Positions 10,601-22,056 of a stretch of DNA of 64,000 bases are shown here, piece by piece. The stretch is taken from assembly GCA_010094045.1 (NCBI GenBank), contig ML986603.1:1-64000 (forward strand). Direction: 5' to 3'. Source of the stretch: Lojkania enalia. Taxonomy: Eukaryota; Ascomycota; Dothideomycetes; Pleosporales. Below the pieces are notes generated by a model. That model saw nothing but the letters and a program-made list of their open reading frames with translations. It did no database searches and was not told where the DNA came from. The translations under genes were made by a program, and so were the position numbers. Each line of letters starts with the position of its first letter. The stretch's first letter is position 1.

Positions 10601-13406
10601 CTTTCTGTGGTACACTGGATTCCATGCTTAGTCAATTGCTCGAAAAACAGGAGAGATCACTTACTATTCGGTAGCCAACCAATCTGGCTCCATGATCATT
10701 TTCATTAATTTTTTCTCAAGAGCATCAATACCCTGGCGATCCGTTCCTTCACCTTGTTCGGAGCGAAAAGCCATATTGAAGGAGTGAGCCCAAAAAGTGA
10801 CATGACTTCCGGACGCGGATTGAAGATGTAACTTATCTCGACTAGAACTAAGGTTCGCGTGCAGCGAGTCAAGTACAACTCGATATGGTCCGTGGAAATC
10901 CAGTAAATAATTGTCGTTGATGCCGTGTTTTAGAGCGTCATCAGCAAGATGGACTAGTTTGGACGATAGATCGGATTGCGAGATGTCGAGACTCTGTTTC
11001 CTTTTTTCCATACGGTCTGTGAACTCCAAAATTCCCACTCCCATCAGACTCAATGCATTAAGAGCTGTGTGCCGCTCCGGAACAGGCTTCTTCTCATCCC
11101 TCAAAATGTTCATCACGATGCTCAAAAGAAGAACAAGGAGTAACGCAGAGGCAGGCCATTCCGGAGACCCTAGGACGTTACAAAAATCTTCAATAAACAA
11201 ATCCAAAAGGTTCCGAAATGGCTTGTCACCTGACTTGGTAACTTCCAGAGCTTTCGTTATAAGAAAACGTGAAATCATCAGGGCTACGGATGAGGCATCG
11301 TTGTTCAGATCGTTGGCGATTTCCTTTGCATTCCTCTTTTTTAACTTCCCTGAATGGGAAATCTTGGCTAACGGTTCATCCTCGCATTCGCTCCCACTAT
11401 CATATTCCTCATCTTCTTGCTGAACCCTCTTAATTCCATCGTCCGGTTTGATGTCCGATTGGGATATCCGGGATGCGGCTGCTTGCACGATGCGCATGAA
11501 CAGCGCGGATACCATCATAATGTCGCCTTCTCTTGCCGACTTGAACTGTCTAGCACTCCCTCTCTTATCGGATAGCTTATCCAAGCTCTGCAAGATTTCG
11601 TTGGTCAGTGATAGCCTCTGCCCTGGATGACACGCGAATATTTGTGCCAAGACATCAATGGCGTTTTGTCTAAAAGACTCATATTCTCGAATCCCAAGGG
11701 CCGACTCTCCCTCATGGCTCGCATTTTGGGCGAACATTGTAGTAAGCGCAAGGTATTCAATAGGGCTCAGAGCCATTTCAGTCATTGTAACTTTTCCGAT
11801 TAAATCGGCTAGAAGTTTGAGGACACGACCGCACGAGCGCATCACCCGACGTACGAGGTCTCTATAGGTCTTCGCCGGGCTGAATATGTCTGACGAAATT
11901 TCAGAAGGGCGAGACTCTACCACCTTGATAACACAATTCTCAAGGACATGCTTTAAGGCTTTTACCATGATACCAATGAGATCTTCTGAGCATATCTGGC
12001 GATCGTCAATGCCGCTTGTCATAGTTTCGAGAACGATCCTGACAGCTTTCAGACCCGCATCTGCTTGATTTAGACTTTCAATCCAGACTTCCAAATCCAA
12101 TTCTGTTGGATCCAACGAGATCTCAGTTGTCACATCGATTGAGGGTTCACACAAAGACTGGATGCGTAAGATATCGTCTCGAGGGACATGACAGAAGCTC
12201 CCATTACTGAGCACATTCATGACGGCTTCGTGAAGTTTATTCGCCTGTGCGCTTCGGAGTATTTTCGTTTCCGACCCATCCGCGGTAACCGTCGTGAAAT
12301 ATTTTTCCCAGCCGTCGATATCATCTTTGGTATCGATTAGATCTTCTATTAGAGCGTTCAATTCGCAGATTTTTTCGTCTGCAATCTCTCGCTGGCGCAT
12401 ATTAAAGGCCGATGTTTCATGCTCCGCTCGAGCAATCTCTCGTTTACGAGTAGAGGCATCATTGCTAATTTTCACATTGTCGTACCTCTGATACTCCTCT
12501 CGGCGCGTGGTCGGCGGTAGCGGTTTGATTACTACAGTAGGCCCGGGCCTAGGGGCTGCATTTGTGGAACCAGGTGATGAGGACGCACCAGCTGTGTATT
12601 GAATCTCCGCATTCCGAGAATAAGCAGTATTGCTTGCAACCGTCGCTAACGAGTGTGAGAATGATGTTGGGGGTGGAGGCTGAGGAGCTGGCTGATTTGG
12701 AGTTACTCTTGTCTGTTGCCGTTGCTTGTGTGATCCAGCACCGGGCTCTGAGAAACGTCAGCATGCCTTGTAGGTATTATCCATATATAGAGATGAATAT
12801 ACCTTGGTAGAAAACATCGGTTTTCTTCATTAGCATGGCTGCGAAAGGCGTAAGTGAAGGAACAATGGAAGGCGCAATTCCATTCAAGGTAGACGTTGTA
12901 TTGGGGCTATCTGGTGGAGGCGTTGGCAACTGGACGGCAGATTTAAACTCGCTTTCGAATCGTTAGTAGTCAGATGCTAATTGCACGGATAATTCAAGAA
13001 TTTTACAAGTAAGTGAGATCTTCCGGATTCAGCAAATTCTGCAGCTCGGAGAGCGTTTGCTGGAGGTGGCCCGTGGAACTGGTGGTCTGCCCCTTGATTT
13101 CGGCATTCAATATCCCTATGGCTTTCTTTGCAGCCACTTGCTGGTCTTGTGTGAGGGTCGTTGGAGGAGTTGGCGGTTCGGCAGACGGATAGGGAATGAT
13201 GTCTGGCAGTCGCTTGATTAGCAATGGCGGATATATGTAAGAGTTGTGGACAAGGCTCGAGAGCAAGTAAAAGTAGGCTACACACCGGGCATGAAGGGTA
13301 CGATAGAGGTGAAAGGCGAATATGGCAAAGCTTCATCGACGGTCGGTGGGCGAATTGGTAGCGCGCCGCCATTGACCATATGCCAGTTGCTGTTAGTGGA
13401 CGACAT
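7641..13406 (-). CDS. SCC2: Cohesin loader Scc2/Mis4 (NIPBL/Nipped-B family)
   Basis: Five exons in consistent phase: 13406-13286, 13202-13007, 12951-12803, 12747-10665 and 10614-7641; introns of 50-83 nt; 1,840 aa. The start MSSTNSNWHMVNG precedes a Pro-rich disordered N-terminal region. Next comes a long HEAT-like helical solenoid. The C-terminal third contains the Nipped-B signature around GLVHPKKCGPPLVVLGTSP, followed by LEKEYVEAVVQAFKYQYDVF. An acidic stretch and a basic tail (GRGRKRKSS, KKSRGRL, RNKKRNSK) suggest a nuclear localisation signal. The family loads cohesin onto chromatin together with Scc4 and stimulates loop extrusion. Weak points are the second intron, with donor gtaaaa and acceptor aag (13006-12952), and the exact N-terminus. 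It is divergent from RPA12. Confidence 0.88.
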
Positions 13407-13882
13407 GATAAGGGTCAAAGCAACCGTCAGAGACGGCTCGGTCGCTTTGCGTGTTTGTAGAGCCTCGAAACAGAGCGTGTAGGGCACTGCTAGAAGATAA
13501 CGGGCGGGCGCAGCGTAGGCATCGAGAGCAATACTATCGGCGGTACCGCGGGAACATAGCCAGCATAGGCGGAGGCAAGATGAGTATGGATGAATGCGCA
13601 AGTGGTGGACTTGTCATGCGCCGTCCCTAACGCTACGAGTGTCTCTGTGAAAGTTGGTGGTGTTGATTAACGTCCTTCGCACGGACGCTGGACTGGTTTC
13701 TGTCGCGGCTGACCGCCTTCCCTTTCTGCGCATGGCCTTCTGTGTCTAGCATTAGGGTCTTGGCCTTCAATAAAATTTCCTGTGCTTGTCTGCCTCACGG
13801 TTCCCCCGAATTTTTTCTTGTTGCGCAATTCCTCGCTTCAACAGCCCTAATCCTACTACAGTGGGACCCGCCACAAAGCGTC
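13407..13882. promoter_or_regulatory. Bidirectional promoter region SCC2/RPA12
   Basis: 476 bp separate the divergent ATGs of SCC2 and RPA12. Open frames here are extensions of exon 1 frames. No specific motif is claimed. Confidence 0.5.
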
Positions 13883-14367
13883 ATGGCTGCGATTGGTTCT
13901 CTCGTCTTCTGCACTGACTGCGGCAATCTACTCGATAGCAGCGCTGGCAAACGGAATGCCGTCTTGACGTGCCAAATCTGTGGAGCGTCATGCAAAGGTA
14001 TGCTTGCGATTGCCCTCCGCTGCATATTACCGTACAATTCACCAATTGACTGCCCGCATAGACACTTCCTCTAAGACGATCATCACACGCTCCAAACCGG
14101 GCGCCTTCCCCTCCGCATTGCGCGCAAAAAGGTCTGAAGTGCAGACCATCACAGAGGCCGACATGCAGACGCATGCTGTGACGTCCCAGACATGCGAGAA
14201 GTGTGGTCGCGAAGAGGTCCGATACTACACGCAACAACTACGCAGCGCGGACGAAGGCACAACCGTCTTTTACGAGTGCGAATGCGGGCACAAGTACGTG
14301 TAGGATTGTGAGCTGCCTTGGATACTTTGCTGACTGCATGTTCCATAGGTGGAATGAGAACAACTGA
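13883..14367 (+). CDS. RPA12: RNA polymerase I subunit RPA12 (A12.2)
   Basis: Three exons, 13883-13997, 14062-14293 and 14349-14367, give 121 aa. The last 19-nt exon supplies the ending WNENN after CGHK, matching the family C-terminus; reading through the intron would give a non-conserved stop after KYV. Two zinc ribbons are visible: Cys10/Cys13 with Cys30/Cys33 at the N-terminus, and CEKCG with CECGHK at the C-terminus. The QLRSADEGTT segment carries the acidic pair used by TFIIS-like ribbons to stimulate RNA cleavage. It acts in the Pol I core for transcript cleavage and termination of pre-rRNA. The next gene converges 100 bp away. Confidence 0.96.
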
Positions 14368-14467
14368 GACTGGAAATTAGAGCTGTCACTTTTTCATCCA
14401 GAGCCCCTAAACCGAATCATATACATCCTGAACGCCCGATCATGCAAATTTCGACGTCTACCTCAGT

Positions 14468-15522
14468 CTAGACCTTAATAGGCTTCCCAGTCTCTGGTAC
14501 AATAGCGTATTCCACCTCCCCGTTCTTCTCGAACTCGGCCATGTCCAGCGCCACTATCACGCTCTCCCGGACAACCTGCTCTGGATCGTCCAGAAACTTC
14601 TTCAGAATGTCCTCTACCCCATCTTCGTCACCCAAGCTGCCCAGTGCTTCCGCAGCCTCGTGCCGGACCATGCTCGCCTCCTTTGTGTTGCTTAGCGTCT
14701 CAACCAAACTAGGAATCGATGCGGGATGTGACAGCTGACCAAACACGAATGCAATCTCATGACGGAAGAGTGCAGACTGATCGCCAAATCCACGGGCTAA
14801 TGCTTGGATAGCAGGGACGGCGGTTGGGATATCCGGTGGTGAGGACAGGTCCCGCAGAGCAAACATAGCCCTGTATCGTTGGAACAGAGGTAAAGATGTG
14901 TCGAGAAGCGTCTTTTCGAGCTCAGGGATCGATGGTGGTTGTGCGGAGTGCGGCAGTGGGGGCGCCGGATCGATAGATGCGAAATCGCTGTGTCATAATT
15001 AGCCTGTTGATTCATTGAAAGAAGCAATGCGAGCGCCCGCCTCTGTTTCAGTTGTTCATGTTTCCTCTGTAGGCCGTGCTCCCACTCAATTCTGTCCACT
15101 GCAATATCGCATGTCTCTCGCACCACATCTACCTCTTGTTCGTCATCTCGCAGACCCTTTAATATATTCAAACTCCCCTTGTCGCCAAGCGCACCTAGTG
15201 CCTCCGCAGCTTCATGCCGGCACATGGCATCTTCTCCTTTGTCTTGCACTACATGTTGCAAGTGCGGGACGGCGGCATCATTGCGAGATTGCCCTAGGCA
15301 GTAAGCTAGCTCGTGTTTGAGTAGTGCGGAAGGCGATGAGAAAGCTGCCGCGATTGCTTCAATAGCTGGAATTGTTTGCTCCGTAGGAGGCTTGAGCGCG
15401 GCGAGATACTTGAGGGAAAAAAGGGCGCGGAAGCGTCTGGCGAGAGGCTCGGACTCCGAGGTTAGGATTCCGCAAAGTGTAGCGACCTGACTATCGCCGG
15501 AAGTGTCTTGTGGAACTGCCAT
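14468..15522 (-). CDS. LIA1: Deoxyhypusine hydroxylase (DOHH/Lia1)
   Basis: Exons 15522-15041 and 14987-14468 encode 333 aa, a typical DOHH length. The protein is built of HEAT-like repeats with four His-Glu pairs: HE at about residues 70-71, 103-104, 237-238 and 270-271 ([20 protein letters not shown]). These bind the di-iron centre that hydroxylates deoxyhypusine on eIF5A, the last step of hypusine formation. The join [15 protein letters not shown] is well conserved in fungi (from memory of the family), but it requires an intron at 15040-14988 starting with GC: AG|gcgggc...cag. No GT donor lies near. Read-through would end in a non-conserved tail. It is divergent from the next gene across 365 bp. 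Confidence 0.93.
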
Positions 15523-15886
15523 TGGTCAATGTTTCTTGGAAATAACAGTTAGAGTCAAGAATTCGTTCCCTACGCAGATGGCTTCGGGAACGCGCGCCTG
15601 CACCAGAATTTTTGGTGGGGTGGTGCCTGGCCCCTCCTAATGTGATAAGATTAGATCTTAAATAAGCGCACGTGATAGCGCTCTTGCCAAGCTCCCAGCC
15701 ACCGCATTCGGCCATTCACAAGAGCTCCGTGCTCGACAGCACCCAGCCACCGCAGCTCGACTACCTTTCTGCCGACTATTCTTCTCCACCAATTTACAAT
15801 CGGAACTATATCCCGCAACAACTTACCCCTAGCTCCATACGCTGTTCTAGCACAAAAGCGCCGCAACTCTTTGTCCTGTTGGAGCA
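15523..15886. promoter_or_regulatory. Divergent promoter region DOHH/unknown gene
   Basis: 364 bp between two divergent start codons. No distinctive motif is claimed. Confidence 0.45.
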
Positions 15887-17123
15887 ATGGCTTTCTTGCG
15901 CGACGTCTCCGATCGCTTCTGGAACTATGTCTCCCCGCGAAAAACGCAGCAGCGGCGCGAGAAACCGTTCAAAGTGCCTCCACTTCCTACCCACGCAAGA
16001 CGCGAGAAGAGCCTTGCTAGAGACATGACGCCCGAGTCTCGAGTGCGCGTGTGGGATGTGACAACCCCGAGCCCCGGTGCATCCGTTGATGGAGCGCAAC
16101 TACCACCATCGCCGCCCCAATCCCTTGAACGGCCATACACCGATTTTGAAGGCGATACTATTGTTGATGATATTGTTGAAGCCATTAACCCGGAAGATGA
16201 GGAGAACTGGGATGCCAATGAAGATACAATTGTGGTTGACGAGTCTAGATACGTCGACGAGCAGAAGCACATAGATGAGGAAGCCGAGCGAGCGCGATTG
16301 GAAGCTCAAGGCAAGAACCTACGAAATGCAGGTTGGACTGAGGACTCTGTGTTTTTGTTTCAGAAGCTCGGGATGCGAGGCCGGGAGCCGCTCATGCCAC
16401 GCTCATGGGTCGACGATTTCCCTGCACTTCCCGCAGATCTCTTTACAACAAAGCTGGATAAGGCCTACATAAAGCCTGCTCTTGACTCTGACCGATCTGA
16501 TTTTCACGGTATTTACATTCCCAACTCATTGCATGCAAGTTGAGACTAACGATTACCCAGCCCAGAAAGCTCTTGAGGAGCTCTTCCAACTCGGTCCCCG
16601 TGCCCGCGATGCCGTTTTGACGAAAGCCCCTATCCGCACACCAGCTTATCACATTCGTATGAGCATCAAGAAATACAACAAATGGGCCATGAAAGATGCC
16701 GGTATAGAGCCGGTCTGGAGAGACATTTCTCTTTTCGAGGTTATCATCGGTTCCACAGAAACCTCAAGCAACGACCTCCAGCAGAAGATGCTCCTCAAGT
16801 TGGGAAGGCTTGCCGACCTCTGGAGTGAGGCTTTCGCGTTGGCCCGAGAAGTGAGAGCTGGGGAGGACGACACTCTCCCGAGCCTGCCTACGTTGTACGG
16901 TGTAATCGCTTCTCACACAATCATGGCTTTCGTCAGCTATGATCCCTCAGCGGAAACGCCTACACTCCGAACCGTTGCCATTTTCGATTTCGGCCAGGAG
17001 GGATATGATGTATGGAACACCTTCGCAGTCGCCATCTTTATCATCCATTGTCGAAATCGCATGATGGAACTTGACTTATTGCCCGAGGTCCAGCCCCAGA
17101 GCGAAAGTGATCCTGATCTCTAA
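15887..17123 (+). CDS. Conserved fungal protein of unknown function
   Basis: Exons 15887-16508 and 16561-17123, with a 52-nt intron, give 394 aa. The first ~70 residues are basic and Pro-rich (FWNYVSPRKTQQRREKP). They are followed by an acidic stretch with TIVDDIVEAINPEDEENWD and DTIVVDESRY and a short charged, probably helical segment. The second half is a folded-looking domain with RIRTPAYHIR-like, KKYNKWAMKDAGIEPVW and VAIFIIHCRNRMMEL segments. I do not recognise the family. The architecture, an unstructured charged N-terminus plus a compact C-terminal domain, and the lack of signal peptide or membrane segment suggest a nuclear or cytosolic protein. Coding potential is strong, since the frame stays open across the intron with correct phase. 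Confidence 0.8.
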
Positions 17124-18252
17124 GAGCACCGTCATTTAATATATCCCGTGAAAGAGCCATGATCAAATTGCGTTAACGGCCGGTCTCATTGATTATGATT
17201 GCATGGTGTTCTAAAGAGCTATAATATACCCCAAATTTCCTTCTCGGCTTGGCTCTCGATATTTGGACGACATTTCCGGGCTTTTTCTAGCTCAGAGATA
17301 TGGTTTCTAAGCAGCACTTTTTTGCTTCTGAGAGCGGAGCAGGCATGGATATAGGAGTTCGGTCGGGATCTGCTTAGGGTTTCGTTTGTTCACCTAATGT
17401 TCTTTTTGGGATTCTGCGTTAATACCATTTGATACCCTTTCAATAAATGATTACAAGCGATTATTCGAAAGGCTTTCAAACCCTAAATTCGGCATTTCGT
17501 TTAATGGTGAACTAAATGACGTTGCAGTGATTTAGGGTAGCTTGGTTCAATTTTGAACTCCTGAATGTTGCCGCGACCTATCTCCGCATCCGGCGTCACA
17601 TCTATGGGTCCCAATCTCATCTCATCCGCTATCTTGCATTAGTACAGGTCGGCGATTAGAATTATTCTAAATTATTGATGGTGCAAAGGTACAAGTCTAC
17701 TAAACGTAATAATCGCCTTTCTAGCGTCCGCGGATCTCGATACTCCCGTTCTTTTGTCTTGCTGATCGGTGTATTCGTTCTACACATCCTAGTTTACATG
17801 TGATTCCAAAAGTTTCTCCGGCCAAATAATAGAACCTACCAGCAAGATGCCGCTTGCAAAAAAGCAGAACATTTCTCAGCATTCTTTCTGTGGCCATTTT
17901 CCTCTATTTTCTTTTCATGGATAAGGATACGTGATGTCTGTATTTCGCCGGGAACCTCTCAGCCCGCTTCGGAAACGGCATCCCGATAATACCAAACGGG
18001 AGGACGAGTCCAATTCTACCACCACCGATGTCCATATGAATGAGCCTGAGGAATGTATGAGACAATAAGAGAGCCCTCATTAGCTCGTGAGCTTCTGGGA
18101 TCCTTCTCTGCGCTATGTGCGCAATCGCGCAATAGTAAAGTGGCTCATTACCACTACAGTTTTTAATGGCTCTCATTTTGGGCGTGCTATCAATATACTA
18201 GGCCGTCTTCTACCAAATTGAAGATCGATTACACATCTCCTAGTCTATATTA
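17124..18252. other. Gene-poor intergenic region
   Basis: About 1.1 kb of AT-rich sequence. One minus-strand open frame (18176-17904, 90 aa) is present but shows no domain I recognise. No RNA gene seen. Confidence 0.5.
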
Positions 18253-18896
18253 TTGATTTTGACAGAAGGTCACCATGCGACATTCGTATCCATCCCCCTT
18301 TCGTCGGCCCAACGATTGCGCAACTCGCAGACCAGCAGATCACGGTCTACGACTGGGATTCCTGAGCTGCCATATCATCAGCCCGAACGCTTCTATTCAG
18401 CCATCGCAACGGGAAATCCATCGTATGACTCCCTCGGGGCGTGCCAACTCATCTATCAAGATACCCAAGATGAAACTAACTGGTTCGACTTCATGTTGCC
18501 TATCATTAGCGAATTCATGACAGAGGCGCAAAGCAAGGGCGGGCAGGAACGAGCACAAATGGTCTACAGAACGCCAGCAATTCAACAACATTAGCCAATT
18601 TACAAGCAGCCCCTCAATCCATTAATCCAGCAATCGGTTTCTCCCAATACAATCTACGGCCCTTCTACCCCTATACCGGACTCCCAGCTATCACTATCGA
18701 CCGGATTTGTACGTGCCCACATCCTTCGCCCGCTCCAGTAGGCTGAAACAGAAGGAAAAAGGTAGAATGCTAACAAAACAATAGATCTCATAATCATCAG
18801 CTTCTTTTCCTTCTCCTTCTACCTCCCAATCCACATACAATACCCGAACCCCGAGAACCACCCGCCGCTGGAATTCTATCGACTAGTTATCTAGCA
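18253..18896 (+). pseudogene. Possible broken ORF of unknown origin
   Basis: A frame from 18253 lacks an in-frame ATG at its beginning and reads YDSLGACQLIYQDTQDETNW, then MVYRTPAIQQH. It stops at a TAG at 18592-18594. The same frame stays open beyond the stop to a GT donor near 18711. After a candidate intron ending acaatag (18784) it continues with a hydrophobic segment (LIIISFFSFSFYLP) to a stop near 18896. This pattern would fit a gene with a nonsense mutation, but it could be chance. No homologue is recognised. Confidence 0.25.
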
Positions 18897-19373
18897 CTGG
18901 TGCACCACTATCATGCCTACATCTTCCTTTCCCTGGTTTCTACCGATGGTGTTATGTGTGGCCGCTGTATTCGATGGTTGAAGAGAGTTAGCAGGCACTG
19001 TTCGACTTGCACTCTCGCATAGGCCCGGACTTTGGGATTCTCATAGCGCGGGGTGCGGTTAATACCGCTCTCTTTCGGCTATGCTGTTGGTTTCAGAGTT
19101 GGAAGCCGAAGAAGGGGGTCCATGAGTATTGGACTATGGACTAATGTTTGGGGGACACAAATAAATTGGCAAATAGTGAGATAGATAGGAATGTGGATAT
19201 TAGTATTACCAAGAAGATTACAATCTGTCAAGGCCGTAAACCCATGCAAAGAATTAAATTGATGAATGTAAACGTCCCAGTTGCACCATTTCCCAAATCA
19301 TAATTAAATCCACCAGCCATTAAATGACATCCCCACTAAGTCTACCTAACTTCCCCTTCCCATCCTTACTAAC
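18897..19373. other. Intergenic sequence downstream of the receptor gene
   Basis: AT-rich spacer with no supported gene. The right end is the probable 3' UTR of the receptor gene on the minus strand. Confidence 0.45.
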
Positions 19374-21325
19374 CTATCCGCCATCCACGCCCTCTCTTTC
19401 ATTCCTCTTCTCAATTTCCTCTTTCCTAGCCTTCTCCTCCTTTTCCGCCTTCGCAGTCCTACGCTCCTCTTTTTCCATCTCCAACCTCGCCCTCGCAAAG
19501 CCCGCCTCCCGTTTATGCCCGTCGCTACTCCTACTATTCTTCTTCCACTTTCCACCCCCAACTGGACTAGGCACACTCGACAGAAGGGCGCCGGTCAACT
19601 TCGGTTCCAGAACCGGAGTCTCGGGACTAATTTCCATATCTGTGAGGTTCCTTCTCAGCCCATTAGCGGCATCGGGTTCCATGCTCGCGCTCCCCTCCCC
19701 TCTCCTTGTACCTCTCCTGAACATGAAAGAGCCCAGAAACGTTCCATTCGTACCGGGGATATGTCTCCAGGGACGCTCGCGAAGGGAGAATATGAGGCAA
19801 TCTACTGCGCCCATGATAGTGATGCACATTGTAGAGAGGAGGGACAGCCAGTATAGTGGATGCGCACCCCACTTATCGTAGTACATCATGCAATGATTAA
19901 CGAAAGGGATGATCCACATCAGGATGTAGACGAGCGGGTAGATGAACAAGAGGCGTAGCTGATGGCGTATTCGGGCCCGTTCGGCATTCATGTGCTGGTG
20001 GACGTTGGAGAATGGAGTGCTGCTTCGAGGGGGCGTGTCATGGCCGTTTGGGGAAATGGACGGTATGGATGTCATGTTTGCTTTGTTGATACAGCTTCGA
20101 GCGGAGGCGGTTGGGAAGTGGACGGAGCTAGGGGGACGGCTTGAGGAGAGAGAATTTGATCGTTGTCCAAGCTCAGCGGGGTCAGGGATGGTGTCCATTG
20201 TGCAGACAAGAGAAGATGAGATAACAGAACAGCATCGCGAGGAAACAATTTCATCCATAACAGATGAGGTCTTGCGCTGTACAGCTCCTTGTGCCCCGAT
20301 CGCACTAGGTATTTGCGGTTGGATATTGACTGCGATCTCTTCCATGTCTCTCGTAGAGGAAACCGGACTAGTCGTGGATATGGAAGGCTTGCTCTCTTCG
20401 TGGATAGTTGAAAAGGCTCTAAATTCAAAGCCCACATGGGTGTAGATGGCGACAGCTAACACTAAAATAATGACGGCAATTAAATAGCGAGGAATCCATG
20501 CTAGGGCAAGACGGTACCAAAAAGGTCGAATTGGAAGCGTGCAAAAGGCTCCCTGGGCTGTATAGCCTGATCGAGGGTTAACAAATGCCAAGCCAGCCAT
20601 GGTAGCGGGGATGAGCAGTACTCCAACGTAAACGTAATAGCGATAGGGGTAGAGTCCATCACCTCGAGTTGTACGTGATGGGCGGAATATTTGGAGAGCA
20701 CTGTGGACGGCGATTACAAGCACAGCGAGATCTGTACTTATTTAGATGTAAAACAAATTTCACGGGAGACGTTACTCTGACCACTCGTCTCTGTGCCATA
20801 TTGCACGAAGAATCCGCTTCCCTGGCAAAACGAAGAGTCTGTTCGAACTGAACCTCGCGACATTGTGGTGAGAACAAATATGAATAACCACAACGCCCTC
20901 ATAAAGTCGCCATAGATGAGAATCATGACTAGCCTGAAGAGTGCTTAGTTCTGGATCTCTAACATAAATTGTTGAAGGTGGGAAAGCTACCTATGACGAA
21001 ACCGCTTTTCCATTCTACAAAACCAATATAAGGCAACTAGAGAGACCGCTAGGCTAACGGCAGCGCACGTAGCCGCTACCGCCCTCACGTTGAGTGTTCT
21101 TCGTTTAGCGTAAAGTCTAGATGGCAGGTGTTCTTGGTGGGACGATAAATGAGATAAAGGGCTAGAAGTAGGAGATGCTTCTACAGGACACATGAACGAG
21201 AGAAGGAATGGGAAGACAGAAGAATGCGGCGGAAAAAGAACAAGTCGACATAAATGAGAAAGTTTGCCATGTCTCCTTATTATCATTTCGTGGCATTGGC
21301 ATCTTGATTGGTTTTGTAACAGCAT
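19374..21325 (-). CDS. GPR1: Gpr1/Git3-type G protein-coupled receptor
   Basis: Three exons, 21325-20991, 20933-20782 and 20731-19374, give 614 aa, or 570 aa if Met at 21193 is used. Transmembrane segments are visible: VRAVAATCAAVSLAVSLVAL, ILIYGDFMRALWLFIFVL, DLAVLVIAVHSALQIF after the second splice, then VGVLLIPATMAGLAFV and YLIAVIILVLAVAI. A ~150-residue Ser/Thr-rich cytoplasmic loop follows. The Git3 C-terminal domain comes next (RARIRHQLRLLFIYPLVYIL, WIIPFVNHCMMYYDKW), then a last helix and a long basic coiled tail. The layout matches fungal nutrient receptors that signal through a G-alpha to adenylate cyclase/PKA. The ligand (glucose, amino acids or other) cannot be told from sequence. 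Confidence 0.9.
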
Positions 21326-22056
21326 GTGGAAATAACCGCGATGACGCTCAAGTTATAGCATAAAGGTGTAACAACGCAAAGATACTCTGTAGCGGGTGAT
21401 CTTTCAGCGTAATAAGTTTCTAGAGCAGTTTCTGCATTTGTAGGTAATTTGTGAGTTTCAGATCGTGTTTCAGGTGGACGCTATAGAAGCCCTAGATCAG
21501 AGAGTTAGCATCTACGAATTCTTCGGGTTAACGAGATACTGATGCTGAAAACAATCGCAGTACAAAGAGATGATCTCCATCGACTCCAATCGGCGGTTAC
21601 CTAGACCGGTTGGTAGCATGCCCCCGTGAGACGGCCACTCGGAGACTTTGCCACGAGAAACTCACAAAAGTTGCAGATGGAGCCTTTGATAATTACCCTA
21701 GCGTTTTGAGTAACAAGTTTCAATTACTTCGGCGGATGGCCCTTCCAACACGAATGAAATTCTCATGCCAATAACTTCACAACTTTGATTCGTTCATGTC
21801 CTTTCACATATTGTCTTACAGTTTTGACATTCTATCGGTTTCGATTTTAAACCAGACTAGATCATATAGATCTTTGTGTCCATTTGAGACATCACTGCCG
21901 ACTTCGCCGCGCAGTAAACGCAAGCAATCAAGGGGATCTCGAGGACCCTGAGCCGGCTTCTCCTGCTCTTTATCCTCCCGCAAAGAGGCCTTGATCTAGA
22001 CATGATAGCAGACCCAGAGGCGTTAACGCAGTTGTTTTGGTGCTCGGTATGAATGT
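21326..22056. other. Intergenic region upstream of the receptor gene
   Basis: About 730 bp between two minus-strand genes. It should hold the receptor promoter and the 3' end of the ubiquitin hydrolase gene. No open frame or RNA gene is supported. Confidence 0.45.
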
